Of a stretch of 64,000 nt of DNA, positions 34,949 to 43,180 are shown one piece after another. Each line of letters opens with the position of its first letter. Position 1 is the stretch's first letter. The notes beneath the pieces are model-generated. The model did not search any database. It had not been told where the DNA came from and saw only the letters and a list, made by a program, of their open reading frames with translations. Position numbers and translations under genes: made by a program. This DNA is from Nocardia sp. CY41. GTDB taxonomy: Bacteria > Actinomycetota > Actinomycetes > Mycobacteriales > Mycobacteriaceae. The DNA is taken from the NCBI RefSeq assembly GCF_009829325.1, contig NZ_VUOS01000014.1, forward strand, positions 62,001 through 126,000. Direction: 5' to 3'.

Positions 34949-35602
34949 GTGTCCGACAAATACATGGTGTGGATCGATTGCGAGATGACCGGCCTGCGCT
35001 TGGACAGCGACAAGCTGATCGAGGTGGCCGCACTCGTGACCGACAGCGATCTCAACATCCTCGGCGAGGGCGTGGACATCGTCATCCACGCCGACGACGA
35101 CGCGCTGGCCGCGATGCCCGCCGTGGTCGCCGAGATGCACGCGCGCTCCGGGCTGACCGACGAGGTCCGCCGCTCCACCGTCACCCTCGAAGAGGCCGAG
35201 CAGCGCGTGCTCGACTACATCCGCGAGTACATCCCCACCCCGCGCACCGTGCCACTGGCCGGTAACTCGATCGCCACCGATCGCGGGTTCATCGCCAGGG
35301 ACATGCCCCTGCTCGATGCCCACCTGCACTACCGGATGGTCGACGTGAGCTCGATCAAGGAACTGTGCCGCCGCTGGTACCCGCGCATCTACTTCGGCCA
35401 GCCGGAGAAGGGCCTGAGCCATCGCGCGCTGGCCGACATCCAGGAGTCCATCCGCGAACTGGAGTACTACCGGCGAACCGCGTTCGTCGCGCCGCCCGGT
35501 CCCTCCACCACCGAAATCGCCGCGGTCGCCGCCGAGATCTCCGACCTCGCCGCACAGCAGACCGAATCGGCGCAGGTCAACGGCTCGCCAGACGCCGATT
35601 AG
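34949..35602 (+). CDS. orn: Oligoribonuclease
   Basis: The product is 217 residues from GTG 34949. The DEDDh exonuclease motifs are WIDCEMTGL (Asp, Glu), GNSIATDRGF (Asp) and LSHRALADIQESI (His, Asp). Orn degrades 2-5 nt RNAs, including pGpG from c-di-GMP turnover. A TAATGT box lies close to the start with no ribosome-binding site, so the mRNA may be leaderless. The Ala/Thr-rich C-terminal tail is longer than in E. coli Orn (about 181 residues), as in mycobacteria. Confidence 0.95.
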   Translation: MSDKYMVWIDCEMTGLRLDSDKLIEVAALVTDSDLNILGEGVDIVIHADDDALAAMPAVVAEMHARSGLTDEVRRSTVTLEEAEQRVLDYIREYIPTPRTVPLAGNSIATDRGFIARDMPLLDAHLHYRMVDVSSIKELCRRWYPRIYFGQPEKGLSHRALADIQESIRELEYYRRTAFVAPPGPSTTEIAAVAAEISDLAAQQTESAQVNGSPDAD

Positions 35603-35656
35603 GGAGTGGGCGGGTTGACACGCTAATATCTAGCCCGCCGGTTCTTACCGGCGATG

Positions 35657-35732
35657 GTGAGCGTAGTTCAGTTGGTAGAGCACCAGGTTGTGATCCTGGC
35701 TGTCGCGGGTTCGAGTCCCGTCGCTCACCCCA
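35657..35732 (+). tRNA. tRNA-His(GUG)
   Basis: A full cloverleaf: acceptor GTGAGCG pairs with CGCTCAC, the anticodon loop is TTGTGAT with anticodon GTG, the T arm is GCGGGTTCGAGTCCCGT. The extra G(-1) expected in tRNA-His is at 35656 opposite C73, and CCA is encoded. Confidence 0.95.
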
Positions 35733-35736
35733 ATAG

Positions 35737-35776
35737 CCCGGGTGGCCCCGAGAGATCGGAGCCACCCGGGTTTTTT
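35737..35776 (+). terminator. Rho-independent terminator after tRNA-His
   Basis: CCCGGGTGGC (35737-35746) pairs with GCCACCCGGG (35761-35770), followed by six T. Confidence 0.9.
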
Positions 35777-35925
35777 CGTTGCGCCACAAACTCTTTGCCG
35801 CTCCGGAGTCGGCGAAATGTGAAACGAATTTCCTCCAGAATCTCCCCCGCTTCCGTAGACTGCAGTGCACAGGGGACGGCGTCGCTGGGCGCTCTCCCGG
35901 TTCGACCAGAAAGACACACCTCGTG

Positions 35926-36177
35926 ATGCGTTCTGCGGTGATCACAGCCTTCGTCGGCGCCACCCTCCTCACCGGATCCAGCGGAACCGCCGTCGCGGGT
36001 ATCGGGCTTCCCCCGCTGCCCGCGTCCGGTTCGGCATCGAGCGGCTCGGCCGGCGGCCTGGCCACCACCGGCTCCGCCGGCAGCGGTTCGGCGGGCAGCA
36101 AGCTGCTGTGCGCCGCCACGGGCAGCGCGATCGCGATCCTCGGCGACGCTCAATTGGGCTGCAACATGCTGCCCTGA
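35926..36177 (+). CDS. Small secreted Gly/Ser-rich protein
   Basis: The product is 83 residues from ATG 35926 (GTG 35923 is possible). A signal peptide (ITAFVGATLLTGSSGTAVA) is followed by a Gly/Ser-rich spacer with SGSAG repeats and a short hydrophobic C-terminus with two cysteines. It resembles the leader and spacer of the Excalibur-type protein at 41897, but lacks the calcium-binding part. Function unknown. It converges on ldtB at a shared terminator. Confidence 0.6.
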   Translation: MRSAVITAFVGATLLTGSSGTAVAGIGLPPLPASGSASSGSAGGLATTGSAGSGSAGSKLLCAATGSAIAILGDAQLGCNMLP

Positions 36178-36186
36178 CGCCCCGGA

Positions 36187-36233
36187 AACGCCGAACGGGC
36201 CGCCGGATTCGCTCCGGTGGCCCGTTCGGCGTT
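36187..36233. terminator. Bidirectional terminator between convergent genes
   Basis: A 20-base arm (36187-36206) pairs with 36214-36233 with one mismatch; short T and A tracts flank both sides. It serves the small secreted protein gene and ldtB. Confidence 0.85.
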
Positions 36234-36243
36234 CTGCTTCGGC

Positions 36244-37482
36244 TCAGCGATTGTCGTCCGCGTTGCCCGCCTTCCAGACCGGCCACGGGATGTTCCAGTC
36301 ACCCAAGCCGTCCACGCCGGACAGGGTGCCGCCCACGGTGTTCTTCACGATCGTGATGTCCCCGCGTTTGGCGTTCTGGAAGACCCACTGCGCATTCGCC
36401 GGGCTGAGGTTCAGGCAACCGTGACTGGTGTTGCTGTAGCCCTGCGCACCGACCGACCACGGCGCCGAGTGGAAGAAGATCCCGCTGTAGGACAGTCGCG
36501 TCGCGAAGTCCACCGGCGTCTTGTACCCGTCCGGCGAGTTGACCGCCACGCCGTAGGTCGAGGAATCCATGATGATCTTCTCGTGCCGGTCGGCGACGAT
36601 GTAGATGCCGTTGTCGGTGGGCGTGCTGTCCTTGCCCATCGAGGTCGGCATGGTGCGGATCACCTGACCGTTCTGCTCGACGGTCACCTGCTTGGTGTTG
36701 TCGTCGGCGGTGAAGATCACGGCGTCGCCGATGGTGAATAACGAGTGGATGTTGTCCTGCCCGAACAAACCGTTGCCGAGATCACGCCCATAGACGTTCA
36801 CGTCGATGGTGACCTTCGTCCCCGGCGCCCAGAAATGCTCGGGCCGCCACCGCACCTCGCGGTTGTTCACCCAGTAGAACGCGCCCTCCACCGGCGGCTC
36901 CGTGGTGATCTTGATCGCCGACTGCGCGGCCTTCCGATCGGGGATGTTCTCGTCGAACTGGACGGCCACCGGCTGGCCGATACCGACCACCTCGCCCTCG
37001 CCAGGGACCAGGTAGGGCTTGGTCTGGTTACCGGGAGAACTCGTGGTGAAGCTCAGCGTCGCCGAGTTCGCGCCGCCCAGCCCGATCGCGTCGGCCTTCA
37101 ATCGGTAGGTCTTGCCGTAGCCGAGCACCTCGGTGGTCTCCCACGACCGCCCGTCCGCGGCGAGCTTGCCCTCCACCGCCTTGCCCTGCGGGCTGACCAA
37201 GGTCACGTTGGTGAACTTGCCGTCCTCGACCTTGAACGCCAGCGGGACGCCCGGCGAGACGCCGACCTCCCCGTCCTTCACCGGCGACAGCAGCTTGGGC
37301 TTGATCAATTCCGTGATGGGGTTGCGGTCGATGGCCACCTGCGCCGCATCCTTGGCGTCGGACGCCGAACATCCCGTCAATGCCAGTGCGGCGACCGCGA
37401 CGACGATCACCGGTCCCGCGAAAGTGCGCACCGACCAGCGTGCGGCCGGCTTGCGCTTGTGCCGACCTGGACCAACACTCAT
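36244..37482 (-). CDS. ldtB: L,D-transpeptidase lipoprotein (LdtB/LdtMt2-like)
   Basis: The product is 412 residues. A lipobox ALTGC sets Cys38 as the lipidated residue. Two Ig-like domains (about 55-250) precede the YkuD catalytic domain with FFHSAPW (His338) and SNTSHGCLNLS (catalytic Cys356). It forms 3-3 cross-links in peptidoglycan outside the membrane and is a target of carbapenems in mycobacteria. Length, domain order and position fit Rv2518c. ATG 37482 follows a purine-rich GAAACGGGG stretch. A 274-bp gap to tRNA-Lys holds the promoter. Confidence 0.92.
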   Translation of the reverse strand: MSVGPGRHKRKPAARWSVRTFAGPVIVVAVAALALTGCSASDAKDAAQVAIDRNPITELIKPKLLSPVKDGEVGVSPGVPLAFKVEDGKFTNVTLVSPQGKAVEGKLAADGRSWETTEVLGYGKTYRLKADAIGLGGANSATLSFTTSSPGNQTKPYLVPGEGEVVGIGQPVAVQFDENIPDRKAAQSAIKITTEPPVEGAFYWVNNREVRWRPEHFWAPGTKVTIDVNVYGRDLGNGLFGQDNIHSLFTIGDAVIFTADDNTKQVTVEQNGQVIRTMPTSMGKDSTPTDNGIYIVADRHEKIIMDSSTYGVAVNSPDGYKTPVDFATRLSYSGIFFHSAPWSVGAQGYSNTSHGCLNLSPANAQWVFQNAKRGDITIVKNTVGGTLSGVDGLGDWNIPWPVWKAGNADDNR

Positions 37483-37756
37483 TTCAACCCCGTTTCAAAG
37501 TCTCCCGACCACCACGCCGCTCACCCCGCCGTGTACGCGGGCGGTCGGAACCACAATCGGACATTCTGCCAGTGCGTCACGTTCGCGCCAATGTGAACAC
37601 CTTGTCCGTCACTGCAGCGTTACCACCTGTAGATCACCCCGCCGATCCCCCGCGTTACCGGCGCGGGAGCACCGCACATCGCCGCCGGTCAGGGCACGAT
37701 TTCACTTCTGCGGCCCTCGCCTGTTAAGGTTTGTCCCGCACCGGAACACGGTGCAC

Positions 37757-37829
<73 letters not shown>

Positions 37830-37835
37830 CAACAC

Positions 37836-37881
37836 GAAAACCGTGCTTTTGCCAGGTTCGCCGGCAAGGGCGCGGTTTTTT
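37836..37881 (+). terminator. Rho-independent terminator after tRNA-Lys
   Basis: GAAAACCGTGCTTTTGCC pairs, with a few wobbles, with GGCAAGGGCGCGGTTTT and is followed by a run of T. Confidence 0.8.
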
Positions 37882-38013
37882 CGTCCCCACAGCGGCCCGG
37901 CCGCCGTGACATCACCGTGACCTGGGCTTTTTCCCAGATGCACCATTGGTCTCAATTCGGACAGCGTTACGCCTGTCGAGACGCACAAATCCAGCTGTGC
38001 GGCCGAAAAATTA

Positions 38014-38029
38014 TGTGACGTACAGCACA
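38014..38029. promoter_or_regulatory. CRP/GlxR-like site TGTGA-N6-GCACA
   Basis: The site differs from the TGTGA-N6-TCACA consensus at one position. CRP family regulators are known to control rpfA in M. tuberculosis and rpf2 in corynebacteria, so a site upstream of this related cell-wall lytic gene is plausible. The distance to the start (about 500 bp) implies a distant promoter. Confidence 0.5.
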
Positions 38030-38158
38030 AGAGGTTTAACGGCAAACTCCCAGCTTGGATAACGATTCGGCTACCGAGTCCTGGGCTTTCCAAGATCGGC
38101 AACCCCGGGCATTCAAGATCCGTTCACCCTTTGTTTACCAAGCGTGACCATTCTGCAA

Positions 38159-38179
38159 TCAGGTCACAAAGCGACCTGA
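38159..38179. promoter_or_regulatory. Inverted repeat TCAGGTC-N7-GACCTGA
   Basis: Perfect 7-base arms with a 7-base spacer in the leader of the transglycosylase gene. It may be an operator or an RNA hairpin; no T tract follows, so it is not a terminator. Confidence 0.45.
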
Positions 38180-38533
38180 AGTTGGTCAGCCCGAGGAGTT
38201 GTAGACACCGATTCGGTAACGATCACACGGCAGGCAGTTGCCCGCCAGTGATCAGCGGAGCGGAATCCGGCAACGGACCCGCGAACCTACTTCCGCCCGT
38301 CTCTTCGCATCGAGGTGCGAAGTCCCGCGCGACACCGCGGCCGAGCCCCAGTGCGGGCGATCCGGCGCCGCACGAACCGCGTCGCGTTCCGGGGACGAAA
38401 AACGTCCCCCACAACAAAACCACACAACAGCACATGGCCGTTTCGGCGCGCGTCCACGAGCGTACGCCGCAGGATCCGTGCTGCCCAACCGCGGCCGGAT
38501 CGAGTAAGTCCCCGATCAAGGAACCGATTCGCA

Positions 38534-39172
38534 ATGCCTGACAGACGCCTTTCCACCCTTCGCCGCCCCTCGTTCCGCGAAACCGTCACCGTCGCGGTCG
38601 CCGCCGCCGGTGTTGTTGCCGTGGCCGCCTGCTCCGCGGCGTCCGTTGCCGATGACAGCGTCCCGTCTCGCATCGCCATGGTGGCCGAGCAGCAGCCCGA
38701 GCAGCAGCCGGAGGCCGCGCCCGCTCCGGTCGCCGAGCAGACCGCCGCCCCGGTCGCGGAGGCGATCCCCGCGCCGATGCCCGCCCCGGCTCCCGCTCCC
38801 GCCCCCGAGCCGGCCCCTGCCCCGATGCCCGCCCCGGCCCCGCCGGTCTACGCGGACAACCTGGACGGCTGGATCCGCCACGCGCTCGACATCATGCACG
38901 CCAACGGCATCCCGGGCACCTACGAGGGCATCCACCGCAACATCATGCGTGAGTCGACCGGCAACCCCCAGGCCATCAACCTGTGGGACTCCAATGCCGC
39001 CATGGGCATCCCGTCCAAGGGCCTGCTGCAGGTGATCGACCCCACCTTCGCCGCCTACCACGTCGCGGGCACCCCCTTCGACATCTGGGATCCGGTGGCC
39101 AACATCGTGGCCGCCTGCAACTACGCGGCGCACCGTTACGGCTCGATGGACAACGTCAACAGCGCGTACTGA
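38534..39172 (+). CDS. Secreted lytic transglycosylase (SLT domain), Rpf-like role
   Basis: The product is 212 residues from ATG 38534. A basic start and hydrophobic segment end in VAVAACSA, which could be a signal or a lipobox. A long Ala/Pro/Glu spacer with PAPAPAPEPAP repeats (about 60-110) would span the cell wall. The C-terminal 100 residues are a lysozyme-like SLT domain with IMRESTGNPQAINLWDSN (catalytic Glu in RES) and GLLQVIDPTFAAYH. It should cleave peptidoglycan glycan strands, as in resuscitation-promoting factors. The open frame extends upstream to 38315, but that part looks random. Confidence 0.85.
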   Translation: MPDRRLSTLRRPSFRETVTVAVAAAGVVAVAACSAASVADDSVPSRIAMVAEQQPEQQPEAAPAPVAEQTAAPVAEAIPAPMPAPAPAPAPEPAPAPMPAPAPPVYADNLDGWIRHALDIMHANGIPGTYEGIHRNIMRESTGNPQAINLWDSNAAMGIPSKGLLQVIDPTFAAYHVAGTPFDIWDPVANIVAACNYAAHRYGSMDNVNSAY

Positions 39173-39183
39173 GCCACACCCGC

Positions 39184-39227
39184 CACCACAGCCTCCCTAT
39201 CCGCGGATGGGGAGGCTGTGGTGTTTT
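39184..39227 (+). terminator. Rho-independent terminator after the transglycosylase gene
   Basis: CACCACAGCCTCCC (39184-39197) pairs with GGGAGGCTGTGGTG (39210-39223), followed by TTTT. Confidence 0.9.
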
Positions 39228-39298
39228 CCGGCGCGGGCCCGGATGACCTCCGGCTGCGTCCGTTAGGGTCGAGGCACCTGCGACCCTGTGGACATGCC

Positions 39299-39613
39299 GT
39301 GACCGACTACGCACACAACGACGCGGCGGCCAAGAGCCGCGCCGAGAAAGCGCGACGGCTGGCGAGCTATCTCTGGCACCGCGGCATCACCGGTCCCGAG
39401 GTGCTCGCGATGCCCGCGCCCGCCCGGCGCAAACTGGCCAGGGCCGCCGCGACGAATCCGCCGAGCACCGACGAGACCTGGACCACGGTGGCGCGGCTGC
39501 TGGCGGAGAAGGACGACTGGGCCGCCCGCCATCCGGGGCATCCCGCCGCCCGGCGCGAACACACCGACGAGAAGCTGCTGTGGGTGAAGCCGCCGATCCG
39601 TCCGTGGTCCTGA
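39299..39613 (+). CDS. Conserved hypothetical protein (104 aa)
   Basis: The product is 104 residues from GTG 39299, rich in Arg, Ala and Lys, with helical ARRLASYLWHRGITGPEVL followed by WTTVARLLAEKDDWAARHP. No ribosome-binding site; TTAGGGT at 39263 could be a -10 box. No known domain is recognised. Codon use fits neighbouring genes. Confidence 0.6.
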   Translation: MTDYAHNDAAAKSRAEKARRLASYLWHRGITGPEVLAMPAPARRKLARAAATNPPSTDETWTTVARLLAEKDDWAARHPGHPAARREHTDEKLLWVKPPIRPWS

Positions 39614-39704
39614 TTGTCTCAAAACAGTTGCTCTACAAGCCTTTCCACGTCTACTACAAAGTTCCGTAGAGTAATGTCATGTACCCGCCGCCCCGGCCGT
39701 CGCG

Positions 39705-40241
39705 ATGACCGAGCGCAAGCCGCCGAAGCAGACCTTCGAATCGTGGGTCGACAAGCAGATCCGCGAGGCGGCCGAGCGCGGCGAATTCGACAACCTCCCT
39801 GGCACCGGCAAGCCGATCCCCGGGGCGGGCACGGCTTACGACCAGGATTGGTGGCTGCGCGGATATCTGCGTCGCGAAGGCGTCGGCAGCGAGGCGCTCT
39901 TGCCACCGTCGCTGCTGTTGCGCCGGGATATCGAGCACCTGCCCGACGAGGTGAGCGACGCGACCAGCGAACGCCAGGTGCGGGCGGCCGTGAGCGAACT
40001 CAACAAACGCATCGTGGACTGGCTGCGGATGCCGGAAGGGCCGTTCGTGCCGATCGCTCCGGTGAACGCGGACGAGATCGTCGCGCAGTGGCGGAACGCG
40101 CGCGCGACCGCGCGGCCGAGGCGCGAGCAGTCGAGCAGCCGGAACCCCGCGCCCTCCCCACCGCGGGACGCGGAGGCGACAACCCGCCCCCGTCGGCGGT
40201 GGTGGCGTCGGTGGCGGGGAAACAGCACCGGCGCCGGGTAG
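39705..40241 (+). CDS. DUF1992 family protein
   Basis: The product is 178 residues. The DUF1992 core is in the first 70 residues: FESWVDKQIREAAERGEFDN, LPGTGKPI, and WWLRGYLRREG, followed by LPPSLLLRRDIE. Proteins of this family are described as DnaJ-homologue-like; function is unknown. The C-terminal 45 residues are Arg-rich and disordered, which could bind nucleic acid. Upstream, CTCTAC (39629) and GTAGAG (39666) form a spaced inverted repeat next to a possible -10 region. Confidence 0.8.
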   Translation: MTERKPPKQTFESWVDKQIREAAERGEFDNLPGTGKPIPGAGTAYDQDWWLRGYLRREGVGSEALLPPSLLLRRDIEHLPDEVSDATSERQVRAAVSELNKRIVDWLRMPEGPFVPIAPVNADEIVAQWRNARATARPRREQSSSRNPAPSPPRDAEATTRPRRRWWRRWRGNSTGAG

Positions 40242-40260
40242 CTCGGCGCCATCCCGCCGC

Positions 40261-40725
40261 TCACGCGCCGAGTTCGGTTACTTGCTCCACCTCGGCGATC
40301 ACCTTGTCCGCCAGCGCGCGCAGCACCTGAGCCTCGTCCGCCGTCATCGGCTCCACGAAGACGCGACGGACCAGATCGACATGGTTCGGCGCGGCCCGCT
40401 CCAGCGCTACGCGCCCTTCCGGCGTGAGTTGGACGATGACGCCGCGCGCATCCTCCTCGGCGGGCCGCCGCTCGACCAGGCCGCGCGCGTCCATCCTGGC
40501 CAGATGCTTGGACAACCGGCTCTTCTCCCAGCACACCTCCGCGGCCAGTTCCTTGGCGCGCAGACAGCCGTTCGGGGCGGCGGACAACGCCACCATCAGC
40601 TCGTAGTCCGCCAGGGACAGGCCGTCCTCGGCCAGCCCGGCGGAAATCGCCCCGTCCAGACGCTGGCGCAGCCGCACATAGGCCTGCCAAGTCGCCTGCT
40701 CGTCGTCACTCAACCACCGGACCAT
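40261..40725 (-). CDS. MarR-family regulator
   Basis: The product is 154 residues with the MarR winged helix: LSLADYELMVALSAAPNGC, AAEVCWEKSRLSKHLARMDA, and the wing RRPAEEDARGVIVQLT. It is divergent from the pirin gene with a candidate operator between them, so it likely represses itself and pirin. A Cys in the recognition-helix region (EVCWEKSR) could sense oxidants, but this is only a suggestion. Confidence 0.85.
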   Translation of the reverse strand: MVRWLSDDEQATWQAYVRLRQRLDGAISAGLAEDGLSLADYELMVALSAAPNGCLRAKELAAEVCWEKSRLSKHLARMDARGLVERRPAEEDARGVIVQLTPEGRVALERAAPNHVDLVRRVFVEPMTADEAQVLRALADKVIAEVEQVTELGA

Positions 40726-40745
40726 GGGAATGAAGTGTAGTCGTG

Positions 40746-40767
40746 GTTGGTTGACATGGACACCAAC
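40746..40767. promoter_or_regulatory. Inverted repeat GTTGGT-N10-ACCAAC, candidate MarR operator
   Basis: Perfect 6-base arms lie in the 58-bp gap between marR and pirin starts, 17 bases upstream of the pirin start codon. Position and symmetry suit a MarR dimer. Confidence 0.55.
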
Positions 40768-40783
40768 TCCTCAGGAGGTTCCG

Positions 40784-41761
40784 ATGCCCGCCGTGACCGT
40801 TCCCGACATCATGGTTCTGCCCCGCCTGCCTCGTTCCGACGCGACCCTGCGCGAACGGCCGGTCCGAAGCGTGGTCACCGCGCACACCCAACGTGAGGGC
40901 GCTGGATTCGAGGTGCGCAGGCCGTTCCCCAGCATGGATCTGCGCACGGCCGATCCCTTCATCCTGCTCGACCAGATGGGCCCGGTTGCCTACGAACCGC
41001 ACGAGGCGAAAGGCGCGCCCTGGCATCCGCACCGGGGCTTCGAGACGGTAACCTACATGCTGGACGGCACCATGGTGCACCACGATTCGCAGGGTGGCGG
41101 CGGCGTGATCGGCGAAGGCGACACCCAGTGGATGACCGCGGGCTCCGGCATCTTGCACGACGAGGTGCCGCCGGAGGAGATGGTCGCCTCGGGCGGGTGG
41201 TTCCACGGCATCCAGCTGTGGGTGAACCTGCCGCGCGCACTGAAGTTCGCCGCACCGCGCTACCAAGACCTGAGTGCACGCAAACTGACCCTGGTGAGTT
41301 CGCACGACGGCGGCGCGCTGGTGCGGCTCATCGCCGGGGAAGTCGGTGGATTCACCGGCCCGGGATCGACTTACACCCCGATCGCCTACGCCCACGCATC
41401 GATCACGCCCGGCGGGCTCCTCGAAACGCCGTGGCCGCAGGAATTCACGGCGATGGCGTACGTGCTCTCCGGCAGCGGTGGCGTCGGCGCGGAACGCAGG
41501 CCGCTGCGCGAAGGACAGCTGGCGGTCTTCGGCCGCGGCGACGCGATCAGCGTGACAGCCGATGCGCGCCAAGACAATCCGACCGGAGCACTCGAAGTGC
41601 TGTTGCTCGGCGGACAGCCGATCCGGGAACCGGTGGTGCAGTACGGGCCGTTCGTGATGAACACTCGCGCCGAGATCATCGAAGCGATGGAGGACTATCA
41701 GGCCGGACGCATGGGAAACATCCCCGCGGAGCACATCCGCGGCACCGGCACTACCGCGTGA
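40784..41761 (+). CDS. Pirin-family protein
   Basis: The product is 325 residues from ATG 40784 with AGGAGG six bases upstream. Double cupin: the N-terminal cupin has HPHRGFETVTYMLDG, HHDSQGG and the metal ligands HxH...H...E around MTAGSGILHDE; the C-terminal cupin has YVLSGSG. Pirins bind iron and act as redox sensors or quercetinases in different organisms. Control by the divergent MarR protein is probable. Confidence 0.9.
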   Translation: MPAVTVPDIMVLPRLPRSDATLRERPVRSVVTAHTQREGAGFEVRRPFPSMDLRTADPFILLDQMGPVAYEPHEAKGAPWHPHRGFETVTYMLDGTMVHHDSQGGGGVIGEGDTQWMTAGSGILHDEVPPEEMVASGGWFHGIQLWVNLPRALKFAAPRYQDLSARKLTLVSSHDGGALVRLIAGEVGGFTGPGSTYTPIAYAHASITPGGLLETPWPQEFTAMAYVLSGSGGVGAERRPLREGQLAVFGRGDAISVTADARQDNPTGALEVLLLGGQPIREPVVQYGPFVMNTRAEIIEAMEDYQAGRMGNIPAEHIRGTGTTA

Positions 41762-41896
41762 GCGACGACGATGGGCGCGATCCCCTAATGCCCTAGTTCC
41801 CTCCCCCCGAGGTTGACAAGAGAGCGGCCCGTCACAACAGTGGATGCGGCGTCCGGTCGGACGCCCATCCACCGCAGCAACCACACAGAGGAATAC

Positions 41897-42193
41897 ATGA
41901 ACGTTCGCCGGCTCTCCGTCAGCGCGGCCGTCGCGGGATTGACCTTTCTCGCGGCTCCCGCCGCCCTAGCCGCCCCTCCGTCCGGATCCGCCGGAACCGG
42001 CTCCTCGGCCGTCGACAGCGGCTCCGCCGCGACCGGCTCGGCCGGTCTGTCGCAGACCGGTTCGGCCGGTGGCACCTTCGCCAACTGCGACGACGCCCGG
42101 GCCGCCGGCCACGCGCCGCTGTTCCGCGGCGAACCCGGCTACGGGCCGCAACTGGATCCCGACGGCGACGGCTTCGCCTGCCCGACGGTCTGA
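41897..42193 (+). CDS. Secreted Excalibur-type calcium-binding domain protein
   Basis: The product is 98 residues from ATG 41897 with GAGGAA upstream. A signal peptide ends near LAAPAALAA, then a Gly/Ser-rich linker, then an Excalibur domain: FANCDDARAAGHAPLFRGEP and LDPDGDGFACP, whose DPDGDG loop should bind calcium and whose two cysteines may pair. It is a secreted or cell-wall protein of unknown role. Confidence 0.85.
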   Translation: MNVRRLSVSAAVAGLTFLAAPAALAAPPSGSAGTGSSAVDSGSAATGSAGLSQTGSAGGTFANCDDARAAGHAPLFRGEPGYGPQLDPDGDGFACPTV

Positions 42194-42203
42194 ACCGACC
42201 GCG

Positions 42204-42250
42204 AAACGACGACACCCGGTGGGCGATGCCACACCGGGTGTCGTCGTTTT
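42204..42250. terminator. Bidirectional terminator between convergent genes
   Basis: AAACGACGACACCCGGTG (42204-42221) pairs with CACCGGGTGTCGTCGTTT (42232-42249), flanked by T and A tracts. Confidence 0.9.
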
Positions 42251-42256
42251 TCCAGC

Positions 42257-42478
42257 TCAGCGGAAGATCTTGAGCAGCACCAGCCCGACCACCAGTGCGG
42301 CGGCGCCGATCAGGCTGTACTTCACCTTCGGCTCGTTCAGCTTCCCGACCACGATCTGCTTGGTGTCATCCGCGATGCGATGCGGGTCCGCGCGTACCGC
42401 GAGTTCGTCGAGCGTGCTCGCCAGCCGAGTGCGGGCGGCCTCGATCTCCCGCTCGATCCGCTCGGTATCCCTTGCCAC
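42257..42478 (-). CDS. DUF3618 membrane protein (Rv2520c-like)
   Basis: The product is 73 residues from GTG 42478, which has AGGAGG nine bases upstream. DTERIEREIEAARTRLASTL is the DUF3618 helix, and a C-terminal hydrophobic segment (YSLIGAAALVVGLVLLKIF) anchors it in the membrane. The frame is open upstream to 42583 but without signal. Position next to bcp matches Rv2520c-Rv2521. Confidence 0.85.
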   Translation of the reverse strand: MARDTERIEREIEAARTRLASTLDELAVRADPHRIADDTKQIVVGKLNEPKVKYSLIGAAALVVGLVLLKIFR

Positions 42479-42643
42479 GTTCCACCCTCCTGTTGTCGAT
42501 TGCCGCACCCGGTGCACGATCACGCCACATGTCCGGCCGTCCGTGCGGCGCCGGGGCTCGCGGACGAGTCTATCCGCCGCCACGCCGCGCCCACCGGCCG
42601 CGCGAAGGATCTCCGGTCACCGCCTTCGGATAGCGTGCTGGAG

Positions 42644-43117
42644 GTGACCCCCAACCAACGACTCTCCCCGGGCGACACCGCCCCCGACTTCACGCTCCCC
42701 GACGCCGACGGCAAGAACGTCTCGCTGTCGGACTACCGCGGTCGCAAGGTGATCGTGTATTTCTACCCCGCCGCCAGCACGCCCGGCTGCACCAAGCAAG
42801 CCTGCGACTTCCGCGACAATCTGGCCGAGCTGGACGGCGCGGGCATCGACGTGGTGGGCATCTCGCCGGACAAGCCCGCCAAGCTGGCCAAGTTCCGCGA
42901 CGCGGAACAGCTCACCTTCCCGCTGCTGTCGGATCCCGACCGCACCGTGCTCACCGCCTGGGGCGCGTACGGCGAGAAGACCATGTACGGCAAGACGGTC
43001 GTCGGTGTCATCCGCTCGACCTTCCTGGTGGACGAAGCGGGCAAGATCGCCGTCGCGCAGTACAACGTCCGCGCCACCGGCCACGTCGCCAAGTTGCGTC
43101 GCGACCTGTCGGTGTAG
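42644..43117 (+). CDS. bcp: Peroxiredoxin Bcp (BCP/PrxQ)
   Basis: The product is 157 residues from GTG 42644. A thioredoxin-fold peroxiredoxin: STPGCTKQACDF holds the peroxidatic Cys49 and the resolving Cys54. It reduces hydrogen peroxide and organic hydroperoxides. The gene sits between the DUF3618 gene and the acpS-fas region as in Rv2521. TAGCGT upstream may be the -10 box of a short-leader transcript. Confidence 0.93.
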   Translation: MTPNQRLSPGDTAPDFTLPDADGKNVSLSDYRGRKVIVYFYPAASTPGCTKQACDFRDNLAELDGAGIDVVGISPDKPAKLAKFRDAEQLTFPLLSDPDRTVLTAWGAYGEKTMYGKTVVGVIRSTFLVDEAGKIAVAQYNVRATGHVAKLRRDLSV

Positions 43118-43132
43118 CGCCGGCAGTGAAAA

Positions 43133-43157
43133 GCCCGGCGCCGCAGGGACGCCGGGC
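43133..43157. terminator. Hairpin between bcp and the next convergent gene
   Basis: GCCCGGCG (43133-43140) pairs with CGCCGGGC (43150-43157). There is no long T run, so it may act weakly or as an RNA-stability element. Confidence 0.55.
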
Positions 43158-43180
43158 CGAGGCCGCCGTGCGGCTCCAGT

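Larger units (their letters stand above)
37882..38533 (+). promoter_or_regulatory. Long untranslated region upstream of the lytic transglycosylase gene
   Basis: About 650 bases without a supportable gene precede the transglycosylase gene. It holds a CRP-like site (38014), a perfect inverted repeat (38159), a hairpin GATCAC...GTGATC enclosing GGCAGG and CCCGCC (about 38221-38252) and a hairpin CTTCGC...GCGAAG near 38305. Cell-wall lytic genes of the RpfA type in actinobacteria often have long structured leaders, some with a c-di-AMP (ydaO) riboswitch. I looked for the ydaO core and did not find it. Confidence 0.5.

Noticed and set aside
37882..38533. ydaO-type c-di-AMP riboswitch
   Set aside because: The conserved core sequences could not be found on the plus strand, although position and gene type would suit it.
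38131..38541. A 136-codon plus-strand gene in the leader region
   Set aside because: Composition is random-like, no ribosome-binding site, overlaps the transglycosylase start in another frame.
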